Part shown: positions 1-9,068 of the stretch, piece after piece
How positions within the stretch are numbered: position 1 is the stretch's first letter
How the letters are laid out: every line of letters begins with the position of its first letter
Assembly: GCF_003966155.1 (NCBI RefSeq)
Contig: NZ_RXNS01000017.1
Location: 33,866 to 97,865 of the forward strand
DNA length: 64,000 nucleotides
Source of the DNA: Halomonas nitroreducens
Lineage (GTDB): Bacteria > Pseudomonadota > Gammaproteobacteria > Pseudomonadales > Halomonadaceae
Direction: 5' to 3'
The notes under the pieces: generated by a model
Told to the model about the DNA's origin: nothing
Databases searched by the model: none
The model's input: only the letters and a program-made list of their open reading frames with translations
Position numbers and translations under genes: made by a program

Positions 1-708
<708 letters not shown>

Positions 709-709
709 G

Positions 710-1591
710 TCAGGCCTCCCCATCCTGCTTGTCCTTTTGCATGTTCATGATCGCGGTGTAGAACACCCAGCTGACGAGCAGGATGATCAGGAAGTAGATC
801 AGCGAGAACGCCGCCGAGGGGCCGAGATCCTGCTGGCCGATGGCCATGGTGGTCAGCGACTGGCTGAGGAAGGTGGTCGAGCTGCCGGGGCCCCCGCCGG
901 TGAGCACGAAGGGCTCGGCGTAGATCATGAAGGAGTGCATGAAGCGCAGCAGCACGCCGATCACCAGTACGTTGGTCAGCTTGGGCAGCTGGATGTAGCG
1001 GAACACCGCCCACTTCGAGGCCCGGTCGATCCGCGCGGCCTGGTAGTAGGCATCGGGGATGGAGCGCAGGCCGCTGTAGCAGAGCAGCGCGATCAGCGGC
1101 GTCCAGTGCCAGACGTCCATCAGGATGATGGTCGCCCAGGCATCCACCGGGCTTGCCGTGATGTTGTAGCCGTAGCCCAGCTCGCGCAGGCTCCAGCCCA
1201 TCAGGCCGATATCGCCGCGGGTGAAGATCTGCCAGATGCTGCCCACCACGTTCCAGGGGATCAGTAGCGGCATGGTCACGAGTATCAGCACCGCCGAGGC
1301 CTGCCAGCCCTTCTTGGGCATGATCAGGGCGATGCCGATCCCCAGTGGCACCTCGATGGCCAGCACCGTCAGCGAGAAGGCGAACTGGCGCAGCACCGCG
1401 GCCTGCAGGGCCGGGTCGTTGAGCATCTCCTTGAACCACTCGGTCCCCGTGAAGAAGCGGGTGTTGGCATCAAAGACATCCTGGACCGAGTAGTTGACCA
1501 CGGTCATCAGCGGGATGATGGCCGAGAAGGCCACCAGCAGCAGCATGGGCAGGATCAACCACCATGCGCGGTTGTTGCGGACTTTAGTCAT
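710..1591 (-). CDS. glpP: ABC transporter permease, glycerol type
   Basis: MalF/UgpA-type permease of 293 residues with about six membrane helices; the first is at residues 11-33. The EAA-like coupling loop is visible in the second half (AARIDRASKWAVFRYIQLP). The start overlaps the end of the upstream ATPase gene by 8 bases, typical of a tightly coupled operon. Together with the neighbouring permease it should form the heterodimeric membrane channel. Family assignment is firm; glycerol as substrate is inferred from the ATPase type and the putative GlpR site upstream of the operon. Confidence 0.85.
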   Translation of the reverse strand: MTKVRNNRAWWLILPMLLLVAFSAIIPLMTVVNYSVQDVFDANTRFFTGTEWFKEMLNDPALQAAVLRQFAFSLTVLAIEVPLGIGIALIMPKKGWQASAVLILVTMPLLIPWNVVGSIWQIFTRGDIGLMGWSLRELGYGYNITASPVDAWATIILMDVWHWTPLIALLCYSGLRSIPDAYYQAARIDRASKWAVFRYIQLPKLTNVLVIGVLLRFMHSFMIYAEPFVLTGGGPGSSTTFLSQSLTTMAIGQQDLGPSAAFSLIYFLIILLVSWVFYTAIMNMQKDKQDGEA

Positions 1592-2684
1592 GGTCGATCT
1601 CCACGCGGTATTCGTCGACGTACAGGCCGAGGCGATCGTCGGGGAAACGCAGGAAGGCCCGCCCGGTCGGGGTCGGCTGATCCTCCTCGATACGCGCCTT
1701 GAGGGCGGTATCGCCGAGCTTGAGGTAGACGATGGAGTAGGTGCCGAGGTCCTGGGCGTGCTCGACCTCGGCTTCCATGCCGCCCTCCACCGGGGACTGG
1801 TGGACCTCGATGAACTCGGGGCGAATGCCCAGCTTGACGTTGCTCGAGCGGGCAGTGTCGATGGCCCGACGCACGCCCTGCCCCACCGCCAGTGCCGTGT
1901 CGCCGGCCATCACCCGGCCATTGCGCAAGGCGACATCGAGGAAGTTCATGCCGGGGCTGCCGATGAAGTAGCCCACGAAGGTGTGATTGGGGGTCTCGAA
2001 CAGCTCGCGCGGGGTGCCGAACTGCACCACCTGCCCCTCGTACATCACGGCGATCTTGTCGGCGAAGGTGGAGGCCTCGAGCTGGTCATGGGTGACGTAG
2101 ACCATGGTGATCTCGAAGCGCTGGTGAATCTCCTTGAGCTTGCGGCGCAGCTTCCACTTGAGCTGGGGGTCGATCACGGTGAGCGGCTCGTCGAAGAGGA
2201 TCGCCGAGACATCGTCGCGCACCAGCCCACGGCCCATGGAGACCTTCTGCTTCTCGTCGGCGGTGAGGTTCTTGGCCTTGCGCTTGAGCTGCGCCGTCAA
2301 CTCCAGCACGTCGGCGACCTCCATCACCCGCTCGTGGACCCGCGCCTCGGGGGTCTTCACGTTGCGTAGCGGAAAGGCCAGGTTGTCGTAGACCGTCATG
2401 GTGTCGTAGATGACGGGAAACTGGAAAACCTGGGCGATATTGCGCGCCTCGGGCGGCAGCGCATTGACCCGCTGGCCGTCAAACAGCACGTCACCGCTCG
2501 AGGGCTCCAGCAGGCCGGAGATGATATTGAGCAGGGTCGACTTGCCGCATCCGGAGGGCCCGAGCAGGGCATAGGCCCCGCCCTGGTGCCAGACGTGATC
2601 CATCTCGCGGATGGCATAGTCCTCGGGCGAGGCGGGATCGGCAAGATAGGTATGGGCGAGGGATTTCAGGGTGATCTCGGCCAT
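1584..2684 (-). CDS. glpT: ABC transporter ATP-binding protein with degenerate signature, glycerol type
   Basis: ATPase of 366 residues. Walker A GPSGCGKST is at residues 42-50 and Walker B is AILFDEP. The usual LSGGQ signature is replaced by LTADEKQKVS, a substitution I associate with one ATPase of the glycerol importers. A C-terminal TOBE-like regulatory region follows the nucleotide-binding domain. I chose the ATG at 2684 because the product then begins MAEITLKSL and its start lies just after the stop of the upstream ATPase gene; a longer frame to 2744 would add 20 residues overlapping that gene. The signature suggests an asymmetric ATPase pair with its partner. The symbol follows the rhizobial glpSTPQV naming, not E. 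coli glpT. Confidence 0.85.
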   Translation of the reverse strand: MAEITLKSLAHTYLADPASPEDYAIREMDHVWHQGGAYALLGPSGCGKSTLLNIISGLLEPSSGDVLFDGQRVNALPPEARNIAQVFQFPVIYDTMTVYDNLAFPLRNVKTPEARVHERVMEVADVLELTAQLKRKAKNLTADEKQKVSMGRGLVRDDVSAILFDEPLTVIDPQLKWKLRRKLKEIHQRFEITMVYVTHDQLEASTFADKIAVMYEGQVVQFGTPRELFETPNHTFVGYFIGSPGMNFLDVALRNGRVMAGDTALAVGQGVRRAIDTARSSNVKLGIRPEFIEVHQSPVEGGMEAEVEHAQDLGTYSIVYLKLGDTALKARIEEDQPTPTGRAFLRFPDDRLGLYVDEYRVEIDHD

Positions 2685-2685
2685 C

Positions 2686-3774
2686 TCACATGCCTCCCAG
2701 GTGAGTCGGGATATGCACCACGGCGCCCTGCCGGTCGAAGGCATAGACCTTGTGGGTCGGGAAGTAGAGCGTCACCGGGGCGTCGACCGAAAACTCGTGC
2801 ACGCCCTCGAGATGCACCGTCATGTGGAAGCGCTCGTTGTGCACGTGCAGGAAGGTCTCGGAGCCGCTGATCTCGGCCAGGTCGACGATCATCTGCACCT
2901 CGATGTCATCCTCGGCCCTGGGCGTGAGCGAGATGTGCGAGGCCCGCACGCCGAAGCGATATTCCCCCGGGGGTAGCGAGCGCAGGTCGTCGTTGATGGG
3001 GAAATGCAGGCGACTGTCGAAGGTGACCTCCGCGCCGGAGACGATGCCCTCGACGATGTTGATCGGGGGCTCGGAGAACATCTCGGCGGTGAGGATGTCC
3101 CGGGGGCGGTGGTAGACGTCCTCGGTGCGGCCATACTGCAGCAGTCGCCCCTGGTGGAGAACCGCGGTATTGCCGCCCAGGGCCAGGGCCTCGGCGGGCT
3201 CGGTGGTGGCGTAGACGGCGATGCAGTTGCGCTCGCTGAACACCGCGCGCAACTCCTCACGGAATTCCTCGCGCAGCTTGTAGTCGAGGTTCACCAGCGG
3301 CTCGTCGAAGAGCACGATATCGGCGTCCTTGACCAGCGCGCGGCCCATGGCGGTGCGCTGCTGCTGGCCACCGGACAGCTCCAGGGGCAGGCGGTCGAGG
3401 AAGGCCTCGATATGCAGCATCTCGGCGATCTCGCGGACCCGCCGGTCGATCTCGCGCCGCTCGACCTTGGCCAGCTTGAGCGGCGAGGCGATGTTGTCGT
3501 AGACGCTGAGGCTCGAGTAATTGATGAACTGCTGGTAGACCATCGAGACATTGCGCTTGCGCACCGAGCGGCCGGTGACATCCTCGCCGTCCATCAGCAC
3601 CCGGCCGCGAGACGGGGTATCGAGGCCGGCCATGAGGCGCATCAGCGTGGTCTTCCCGGACAGGGTGCGGCCCAGCAGCACGTTGAAGGAACCCGGCTCC
3701 AGCTCGAGGCTCAGCCCATCGATGTGCGTCTCGCCGCCGACCACACGATCGATGTGTTCAAGGATCAGGGACAT
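2686..3774 (-). CDS. glpS: ABC transporter ATP-binding protein, glycerol type
   Basis: First gene of the operon, 362 residues. Walker A GRTLSGKT is at residues 35-42; the signature is LSGGQQQRTAMGRAL and Walker B is DIVLFDEPLVNLD. The signature is canonical, unlike that of the next gene, so the two ATPases probably form a heterodimer with one consensus and one degenerate signature. The C-terminal third is TOBE-like. A 20-base site resembling the GlpR operator lies about 240 bases upstream (4012-4031). Function as energy subunit of a glycerol importer is inferred from family resemblance and from the glp genes elsewhere in the window. Confidence 0.85.
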   Translation of the reverse strand: MSLILEHIDRVVGGETHIDGLSLELEPGSFNVLLGRTLSGKTTLMRLMAGLDTPSRGRVLMDGEDVTGRSVRKRNVSMVYQQFINYSSLSVYDNIASPLKLAKVERREIDRRVREIAEMLHIEAFLDRLPLELSGGQQQRTAMGRALVKDADIVLFDEPLVNLDYKLREEFREELRAVFSERNCIAVYATTEPAEALALGGNTAVLHQGRLLQYGRTEDVYHRPRDILTAEMFSEPPINIVEGIVSGAEVTFDSRLHFPINDDLRSLPPGEYRFGVRASHISLTPRAEDDIEVQMIVDLAEISGSETFLHVHNERFHMTVHLEGVHEFSVDAPVTLYFPTHKVYAFDRQGAVVHIPTHLGGM

Positions 3775-3932
3775 ACGGTTCTCGGCTTTCGTTGTTGTTG
3801 AGGGTATTCGGGAACGACTGAGGGAACCCTAGCCGAGATTCGGATACCACCACAAATGTAAACAACCGAAAACCGACACCGACCCCTGGATAATGCCGGG
3901 CTACCGAATATATACACCTGATTAGTAACGTT

Positions 3933-3960
3933 TTTATGGCTGCATTGAACTTTTGTCCAA
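3933..3960 (-). promoter_or_regulatory. Possible sigma-70 promoter of the glpSTPQ operon
   Basis: On the minus strand TTGGAC (3955-3960) and CATAAA (3933-3938) are separated by 16 bases, in an AT-richer stretch upstream of glpS. The -10 match is mediocre and the implied leader is about 150 bases, so this is tentative. Confidence 0.3.
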
Positions 3961-4011
3961 GACCGCAATGCTGTGGGTGGGAAACATACGCTCGAGAAGT
4001 GAATGCTCGCC

Positions 4012-4031
4012 AGTGATCGAATTCGAACATA
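4012..4031 (-). promoter_or_regulatory. Putative GlpR operator upstream of the glycerol ABC operon
   Basis: On the minus strand TATGTTCGAATTCGATCACT matches the published E. coli GlpR consensus WATKTTCGWWAWCGAWMATA at 17 of 20 positions by eye. Similar sites precede glpK and glpD in this window. It lies well upstream of glpS, so the promoter it controls is not certain. Confidence 0.5.
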
Positions 4032-4356
4032 ATGAAGAAACAGCCGAAGAATAGGCCAATGCCAGGGGGGGGGCGCACTGGGCAGTACAGGAAGTGCTGG
4101 TACCGCCCCGTCGTCGATCTATGCAGTTTATCGGGGCTGAAGTGGCGGAGGGGATCCGGGCGGACACCGGTCTGCGGATCAGATCTGTATCGCGAGCCGA
4201 CCCACAGGCACCCGCAGATCAATGGGCTGGCTGCTGATCGAGGAGACCATGGCGATTACGCTCTGCGAGGGCGACGGTCTCGCCACCTTGGTGGATGGGA
4301 CACGCACAGGGAGGGGCTGGACAGGACGCGGCCTGCCGGCACGAGACCGGTGCGTC

Positions 4357-4485
4357 TTCCGCGCCATCGTGACCGCCCGTTCCGATCTATCGTGACCGAC
4401 TATTCCGTTTCATCGTGACCGATGTCGACCTGTTTCCCCGGACTCCGCGGTCACGATGCCGGAATCACCGGCCACGTTCCCGGAA
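4357..4485. repeat. Cluster of five IS21-type terminal repeats
   Basis: Three direct 19-base copies share TTCCG-N4-ATCGTGACCG: 4357-4375, 4380-4398 and 4403-4421. Two inverted, shorter-spaced copies follow at 4448-4464 (spacer 2) and 4469-4485 (diverged arm, CGGCCACGTT). Multiple short repeats near an end are known for IS21-family elements, where they bind the transposase, and an istA start follows within 100 bases. I read this as the left end of a decayed IS21-family element; no matching right end is visible. Confidence 0.7.
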
Positions 4486-4559
4486 TCTCACCTAACTCGC
4501 TGGAATGATTCGGTCTTTTACGGCATATCCCTCCTTTTGCCTTGGCCCCTGGAGGGGAC

Positions 4560-4718
4560 ATGCCAGTACCGAGGTTTCCCATGCGAACCATCACCGAGGT
4601 GTTGCGCCTCAACTACGACGTCGGCCTCAGCCACGAGACGATTGCTCGGGCCTGCGGCCTCTCCAAGGGCGTGGTCAGCAAGTACGTCAGCATGGCGCAG
4701 GTCGCCGGCGTGACCCCG
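4560..4718 (+). pseudogene. istA: IS21-family transposase istA, 5' fragment
   Basis: The product starts MPVPRFPMRTITEVLRL and continues GLSHETIARACGLSKGVVSKYV, the N-terminal helix-turn-helix of IS21-family (IS408/IS1162-like) transposases. After about 53 residues, near base 4718, similarity stops and the frame runs into unrelated sequence. The DDE catalytic core and the istB ATPase gene are absent. The element therefore cannot move by itself; a large deletion or recombination removed the rest. Confidence 0.8.
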
Positions 4719-4779
4719 AGATCTACCATCTGCCCAGCACCGACTGCCCAGCACCGACGTACCGCGCCCTGCCTCACCC

Positions 4780-4964
4780 GCTGACCACCATCTGCGTGGG
4801 CATCTCCGGCTTTCCTTCTCCAGCGGAGGGCTACGTCGGGCGCCCCCTGGTCTTCAACGAGAGGCTAGTGAAGCGCCCCGCAGCCAGCTTCTTCATGACC
4901 GTCATCGACGATAGCATGGAAGGCGTCGGCATCCAGGACGGCGATACCCTGATGGTGGGCCAAC
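4780..4964 (+). pseudogene. UmuD-like S24 peptidase fragment
   Basis: One frame reads GFPSPAEGYVGRPLVFNE, followed by PAASFFMTVIDDSMEGVGIQDGDTLMV. This matches the UmuD self-cleavage segment and the region around the catalytic serine (DDSM). The second catalytic residue (Lys) and the rest of the peptidase are missing, because near 4964 the sequence switches to a fragment of a transporter gene on the other strand. No start codon or umuC is visible. The exact left limit is uncertain; 4780 is approximate. Confidence 0.7.
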
Positions 4965-4965
4965 A

Positions 4966-5221
4966 GCCCTCCCAGGGCGAGGGGAATCACCACGAAGTTG
5001 CCGAGCAACAGGGCTGCCAGGAAGCGCCAACCCTTCATCCCTTGGTCGATCCGCGTCAAGGGAACCTGGGATCAGGTGGCATAGAGCAAACTGCCAAACA
5101 GCGGCCAGAGGAAGGCTTCCAGCCGGGATGTCATGTCCGGCTGGCCCAGCCCGATGGCCAAGCCCCCCAAGATACTGATCAGGTAGATCCAGGATTGGTA
5201 TCGTTCCACGCAGCCGCGCAT
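4966..5221 (-). pseudogene. ACR3/bile-acid-symporter-like arsenic transporter, 5' fragment with internal stop
   Basis: From the ATG at 5221 the frame reads MRGCVERYQSWIYLISILGG, then GLAIGLGQPDMTSRLEAFLW, and meets TGA at 5072-5074 after 49 codons. The same frame then continues as QVPLTRIDQGMKGWRFLAAL and LLGNFVVIPLALGGLLA. This resembles the first three helices of arsenic-resistance proteins of the bile acid:sodium symporter superfamily. It is therefore broken twice: by a nonsense codon and by loss of the remaining helices at about 4966. It was probably the last gene of the metal operon to its right. Family assignment is from memory of motifs. Confidence 0.65.
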
Positions 5222-5236
5222 GGGACATGATCCCTG

Positions 5237-5560
5237 TCAGTCTTGCAGTGGTAAGCCGTCAGCCAGCCAGGCCCGTTTACCGCCCCTATAGTGGTAGACC
5301 TCGGTATAGCCGAGGCGGGCCAGGCGTTCGGCGGCACGACCGGCACGCTTGCAGTCTTCACTGGCGCAGTACACGACGATGGTCGCCTGCTTGTCGGGCA
5401 ACCATCGGGGTGCTTCGTTGAGGATGTCGTCGGACACGATATTGATGGCGCCCGGCAGGTGCCCCTTGGCGAAGCTATCGGCCGGCAGGGTATCCACCAG
5501 AATGAAATCCCGGCCGCGGCTCTGCCAGTCTCGCAGCGTGTGGGTATCGATCGTTGTCAT
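5237..5560 (-). CDS. Single-domain rhodanese-like protein
   Basis: 107 residues, one rhodanese domain. The active-site loop is YCASEDCKRA with its first Cys in the expected position, preceded by the usual GHLPGAINI region. There is no signal peptide, so it should be cytoplasmic and carry sulfur as a persulfide. A strong ribosome site AGGAGG precedes the ATG by four bases. It sits in the minus-strand metal-resistance run, downstream of the P-type ATPase and a small membrane protein, suggesting a role in thiol or sulfane-sulfur chemistry linked to thiophilic metals. That role is inference. Confidence 0.85.
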   Translation of the reverse strand: MTTIDTHTLRDWQSRGRDFILVDTLPADSFAKGHLPGAINIVSDDILNEAPRWLPDKQATIVVYCASEDCKRAGRAAERLARLGYTEVYHYRGGKRAWLADGLPLQD

Positions 5561-5585
5561 GACGCCTCCTGGTTACGCGCAGGCA

Positions 5586-6023
5586 TTAGTTGCCGAAGTA
5601 ACGGTCCAGTCCCCACAGCAGCAGGCCGAACAACAAGTGCGGCAGAGCGGAGGCCGGAATCAGCTGAGGACCGATCGCCAGACCCGCAACTCCCCAGCCT
5701 ACCACGGGGAAGAACACCACCAGGATCACCCCCCATAGCACGGCGGCTAGACCCAGCGCGGTCAACAGGGTCTTGCGCGGGAAATAGCGCACGAACACCA
5801 CCGACCAGAAGGTCACATAAGCCGTATGAAAGAGCAGACCGACCGGTAAGGGCAGGGACCGGCCCAGCAGGGTCTCGGCGAAGGCCAAGGAAGGTGGCTT
5901 CGGGAAAGGCGAGACGCCGGTTTTCAGCAAGGCTACCATCACGATGGCGGTCAACACCGATACCGCGATCCCGATGCCGATAGCTCTGAGCCAGGAAGGT
6001 TTGTGGGAGGTTGCCTGGATCAT
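5586..6023 (-). CDS. Small four-helix membrane protein of unknown function
   Basis: 145 residues with four predicted membrane helices (about 14-34, 58-80, 86-116 and 123-140) and short loops. There are no Cys residues and no clear metal-binding cluster. AAGGAG lies seven bases before the ATG. It is 25 bases upstream of the rhodanese gene and follows the heavy-metal ATPase gene, so it is probably part of the same operon. I do not recognise the family well enough to give a function. Confidence 0.8.
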   Translation of the reverse strand: MIQATSHKPSWLRAIGIGIAVSVLTAIVMVALLKTGVSPFPKPPSLAFAETLLGRSLPLPVGLLFHTAYVTFWSVVFVRYFPRKTLLTALGLAAVLWGVILVVFFPVVGWGVAGLAIGPQLIPASALPHLLFGLLLWGLDRYFGN

Positions 6024-6114
6024 TTTCTACTCCTTCATATGCCTGAATCGGTGAATATGAGCCCTGTATGCTGTAAGTGTGGTGGAATCATTGCGAATAG
6101 GCCGAGGCATGGCT

Positions 6115-8553
6115 TCACGGCACTCTCGAGCGTACGCTGGCCACGGCATCGAACAGCAGTGCCGGCCGTTGCCATAGGGAGTTGACGAAGATGGCGGTCA
6201 CACTGGCGGCCATGGCCACCATGGCCCACACCGGGTAGATCAGGCCGGTAGATGCCAGCGGAATGCCAATGCCATTGAACAGGAACGCCAGCGAGACGTT
6301 CTGCAGCATCTTGCGATACCCCCAGTGGCTGATCCGCCAGGCGGTCACCACGCTGCTCACCTGTGCGTTGAGGATGATGATGTCGGCGGCGTCGATGGCG
6401 ATGTCGGTGCCGCTGCCCATGGCGATGCCCACGTCCGCCTGCATCAGCGCCGGGGCGTCGTTGATGCCGTCGCCGACCATGGCCACCCGCTCCCCGTGCT
6501 GCATCTCTCGCAACACGTCGGCCTTCTGCTCCGGCAGTACGCCGGCGTGGACGGTGTCGATGCCCACCAAGCCGGCGATATGCCGGGCGGTGCGTTCGTT
6601 GTCGCCGGTCAGCAATGCAGTCTCGATGCCCAGGGAGTGGAGCCGGTGCACGGTCTCCGCGGCATCGGTACGCAGGCCGTCACCCAGGGCAATGGCCCCC
6701 AGCAGCTGTTCGCCACGGGCGACGACGATGACCGTGTGGCCCTGATGCTCGGCGCTTTCGATGCCATCGCTCACCGATGCCAGGGCGATGCCCTGTTCGA
6801 CGAGAAAGGCCGGACTGCCTACCGATACCGGTTCGCCTTCCACCTGCGCGGTGACGCCTTGGCCGGCGTGTGCCTGGAACCTGTCGACATCGGGAATCGC
6901 CAGATCCCGAGACAGAGCCGCTTCGACCACGGCACGCCCCAGGGGATGTTCCGAGGCGGACTCGACCGCAGCCGCCAGCGACAGCAGGGTGGCGTCGTCG
7001 CCATCGACACTGCTGATGTCGCGTACCGCGGGGCGGCCCTCGGTCAGGGTGCCGGTCTTGTCGAACACCACGGTGGTTACGCGTCGCAGGGCCTGAAAGG
7101 ACTCGCCGGTGCGCATCAGCACGCCATGATCGGCCGCCTCGCCGGCGCCCCGCACGATGGACAGCGGCGCGGAGATGCCCACCGCGCAGGGATAGCCCAT
7201 CACCAGCACTGTCAAGGCGGCGAACACGGCCCGTTCCAGGTCGGACGTGCTTCCCCAGAGTAGCGGCACACTCATCCAGAACACGAAGGCCAGTGCCGAG
7301 ACGATCAGCACCGTGGGGGTATAGACCCGCAGCACCCGGTCCACCAGATGCAGCAGGCCCGGCTTGAGTGCCCGGGCATCTTCCAGGCTGCGGACCACCT
7401 GTTGGAGGAAGCTCGCCTCGCCGGTGGCTGTCACCCGCACCACCAGCGTGCCGCTGCCATTGATGGCGCCGCCGACCACCACATCGCCTACCGTCTTCTC
7501 GATCGGCAGCGGCTCGCCGGTGACCAGCGACTGATCCACGGCCGAGTCGCCCGCAATGACCTCGCCGTCCACCGGGATACGCTCGCCGGGGCAGATACGC
7601 ACCCGCATGCCGGTTTCTACCTGTGCCACCGGCAGGTCACGGTCGCCGCCCTCGCTGATGACGTGGGCGGTCTCCGGCTGGAGGTCAAGCAGGCGGCGTA
7701 CCGACTGGGAGCGGCGGGTCTTGACGATCAGCGAGAGCCACTCGGAAAAGAGATGGTAGGTCAGCACCATGACCGAGACGGCGAAGAAGGCGGCGGTGGG
7801 GTAGCCGTCGGGCCTCAGCACCAGACCGATACCGCCGCCGACCAACCCTGCGAAGGCCCCGATTTCCACGAGTACGTGTTGGTTGAGAATGCCGCGGCGC
7901 AGCGCCTGATAGGCCATGACCAGCATCTGCCGTGCGATACCGAACACCATGGCCACCGCCAGGATCGCGACCAAGATCGCCTCCTGGCCCGCCAGCAGGC
8001 TCCCGGCGCGTAGCGCGAACAGGACCAGCCCGCCCAGAGCCAACAGCGCGCTACCGCCCAGGGCGACTCGGGTGCCCTGGCCACGCAGGACGGCATAGCC
8101 GAAGATCACCAGGCTGACGTAGACCAGGGTGGATAGCCCCAGGGTCCAGGGCGACGTAGGATCGACGATAAGGCCCACCGCCGCCAGGCTGGTGGCCAGT
8201 GCCACCAGGAAGCGATTGCGTTCACGAGCCAGCTCGCGCTCCTGGTGAGCGTAGGGTTCGATCTTGCGAGGGTCGCTAAGGGTGTAGCCGATAGCCTGCA
8301 GGGTACCCATCAGCGTCTCGGCGCTATTCTCGCGCGTGTCGTACTCCACCAGGGCTTGTTCGTGGGTGAGGCTGACCGCCACGCGGCGTACCCCCGGTTT
8401 CTGTCCCAGAGCGCGCTCGATGGTGCCGGTGCACAGCGAGCAGTGCAGGCCGCCGATATGCGCCCTCACCCGCTGGATCTGCGGCTCCCCGGTGGATTCC
8501 AGACTCCAGGGCTGGAGGCCTTCCTCGATTGTGGTTGACGCTGTCGCACGCAT
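6115..8553 (-). CDS. P1B-type heavy-metal translocating ATPase with YPC motif
   Basis: 812 residues. An N-terminal HMA domain carries GGLHCSLC (Cys38, Cys41). The membrane metal site reads YPCAVG at about residues 454-459 instead of the usual CPC or SPC. The phosphorylation motif DKTGT is at about 498, TGE lies in the actuator domain, and [10 protein letters not shown] is in the nucleotide domain. The frame extends upstream to a TTG at 8589; I prefer the ATG at 8553, which has GAGG seven bases before it. A MerR-type promoter lies just upstream (8590-8620). It should export a soft metal from the cytoplasm. The metal is not clear: Cu(I)/Ag(I) or Hg(II) are the candidates, from the regulator and the adjacent merA remnant. 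Confidence 0.9.
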   Translation of the reverse strand: MRATASTTIEEGLQPWSLESTGEPQIQRVRAHIGGLHCSLCTGTIERALGQKPGVRRVAVSLTHEQALVEYDTRENSAETLMGTLQAIGYTLSDPRKIEPYAHQERELARERNRFLVALATSLAAVGLIVDPTSPWTLGLSTLVYVSLVIFGYAVLRGQGTRVALGGSALLALGGLVLFALRAGSLLAGQEAILVAILAVAMVFGIARQMLVMAYQALRRGILNQHVLVEIGAFAGLVGGGIGLVLRPDGYPTAAFFAVSVMVLTYHLFSEWLSLIVKTRRSQSVRRLLDLQPETAHVISEGGDRDLPVAQVETGMRVRICPGERIPVDGEVIAGDSAVDQSLVTGEPLPIEKTVGDVVVGGAINGSGTLVVRVTATGEASFLQQVVRSLEDARALKPGLLHLVDRVLRVYTPTVLIVSALAFVFWMSVPLLWGSTSDLERAVFAALTVLVMGYPCAVGISAPLSIVRGAGEAADHGVLMRTGESFQALRRVTTVVFDKTGTLTEGRPAVRDISSVDGDDATLLSLAAAVESASEHPLGRAVVEAALSRDLAIPDVDRFQAHAGQGVTAQVEGEPVSVGSPAFLVEQGIALASVSDGIESAEHQGHTVIVVARGEQLLGAIALGDGLRTDAAETVHRLHSLGIETALLTGDNERTARHIAGLVGIDTVHAGVLPEQKADVLREMQHGERVAMVGDGINDAPALMQADVGIAMGSGTDIAIDAADIIILNAQVSSVVTAWRISHWGYRKMLQNVSLAFLFNGIGIPLASTGLIYPVWAMVAMAASVTAIFVNSLWQRPALLFDAVASVRSRVP

Positions 8554-8589
8554 CGCCTGCCTCGTGGTGAAAATGAGGTCATGCGTCAA

Positions 8590-8620
8590 GGATAGGGGCC
8601 GTACTTTGCTACAGGGTCAA
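8590..8620 (-). promoter_or_regulatory. MerR-type promoter of the heavy-metal ATPase gene
   Basis: On the minus strand TTGACC (8615-8620) and CTATCC (8590-8595) are 19 bases apart, the over-long spacing typical of MerR-controlled promoters. Inside the spacer lies an imperfect dyad, GTAG-CAAA-GTACGG (8599-8612), like half of the perfect dyad in front of the merR-HMA gene. It implies that the ATPase gene can be induced separately by the same regulator. Confidence 0.55.
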
Positions 8621-8683
8621 GCGCCAATGGGTTTCAATGGGCAACGCTACAGAGGCACAGCAGAGGTGGAGCCGGTCAAGCCC

Positions 8684-9064
8684 TCACGTCGAGGAGAAGG
8701 CCAGCCCCAGGCTGCCCGGGGTCCCGGAGAGGCGTGGCAGGAAGCGGTTCACGCGGGCCAGGAGCCAGGGCGCGCGCCCACCGAGGTACAGCAGTCCCAC
8801 GCCCGCATAGAGACTTCCCAGCAGGGCCCAGAGACCGTGCTGAAGCCCCATGAACGCACTGCCGATCAGTGCCGCGAGCACCCCGAGCCCGGCCATCAAC
8901 GCGGCCCGGCTCAGGGTGAACAGCAGCGTCTGGACTGCCTGCATTCGGCGAGGCAGCCGTTCGAGATGGCGGATGAACAGCAGATGGCTACCGACCGAAC
9001 AGGGCTCGACGAAGCCCAGCAACCCGAGTCCGGCGGCCAGCGGCAAGGCAGCTGCAAACCCCAA
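8684..9064 (-). pseudogene. CcdA/DsbD-like membrane protein, truncated at the 3' end
   Basis: 126 residues beginning, from a probable TTG start, with MGFAAALPLAAGLGLLGFVE followed by PCSVGSH; the EPCS motif in the first helix is typical of CcdA-like thiol-redox or metal-handling membrane proteins. About three helices are present where the family has six. The frame ends GLAFSST just where the second half with its PAC-type motif should begin, and no other frame resumes it. The start is five bases from the stop of the merR-HMA gene, so it was the second gene of that operon. A deletion seems to have joined it to the ATPase promoter region. Confidence 0.6.
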
Positions 9065-9068
9065 GACG

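Larger units (their letters stand above)
3775..4356. other. Intergenic region upstream of glpS, no gene recognised
   Basis: About 580 bases, locally richer in A/T than the flanking genes near 3840-4060. Apart from the possible promoter and GlpR-like site I see no supported gene: the open frames on both strands have no recognisable domain. The right part (4200-4356) runs into the IS21-type terminal repeats and may already be inserted DNA. Confidence 0.6.

Noticed and set aside
3758..4222. A 154-codon minus-strand frame running from upstream into glpS
   Set aside because: No domain, overlaps the start of glpS in another frame, and covers an AT-rich promoter-like region.
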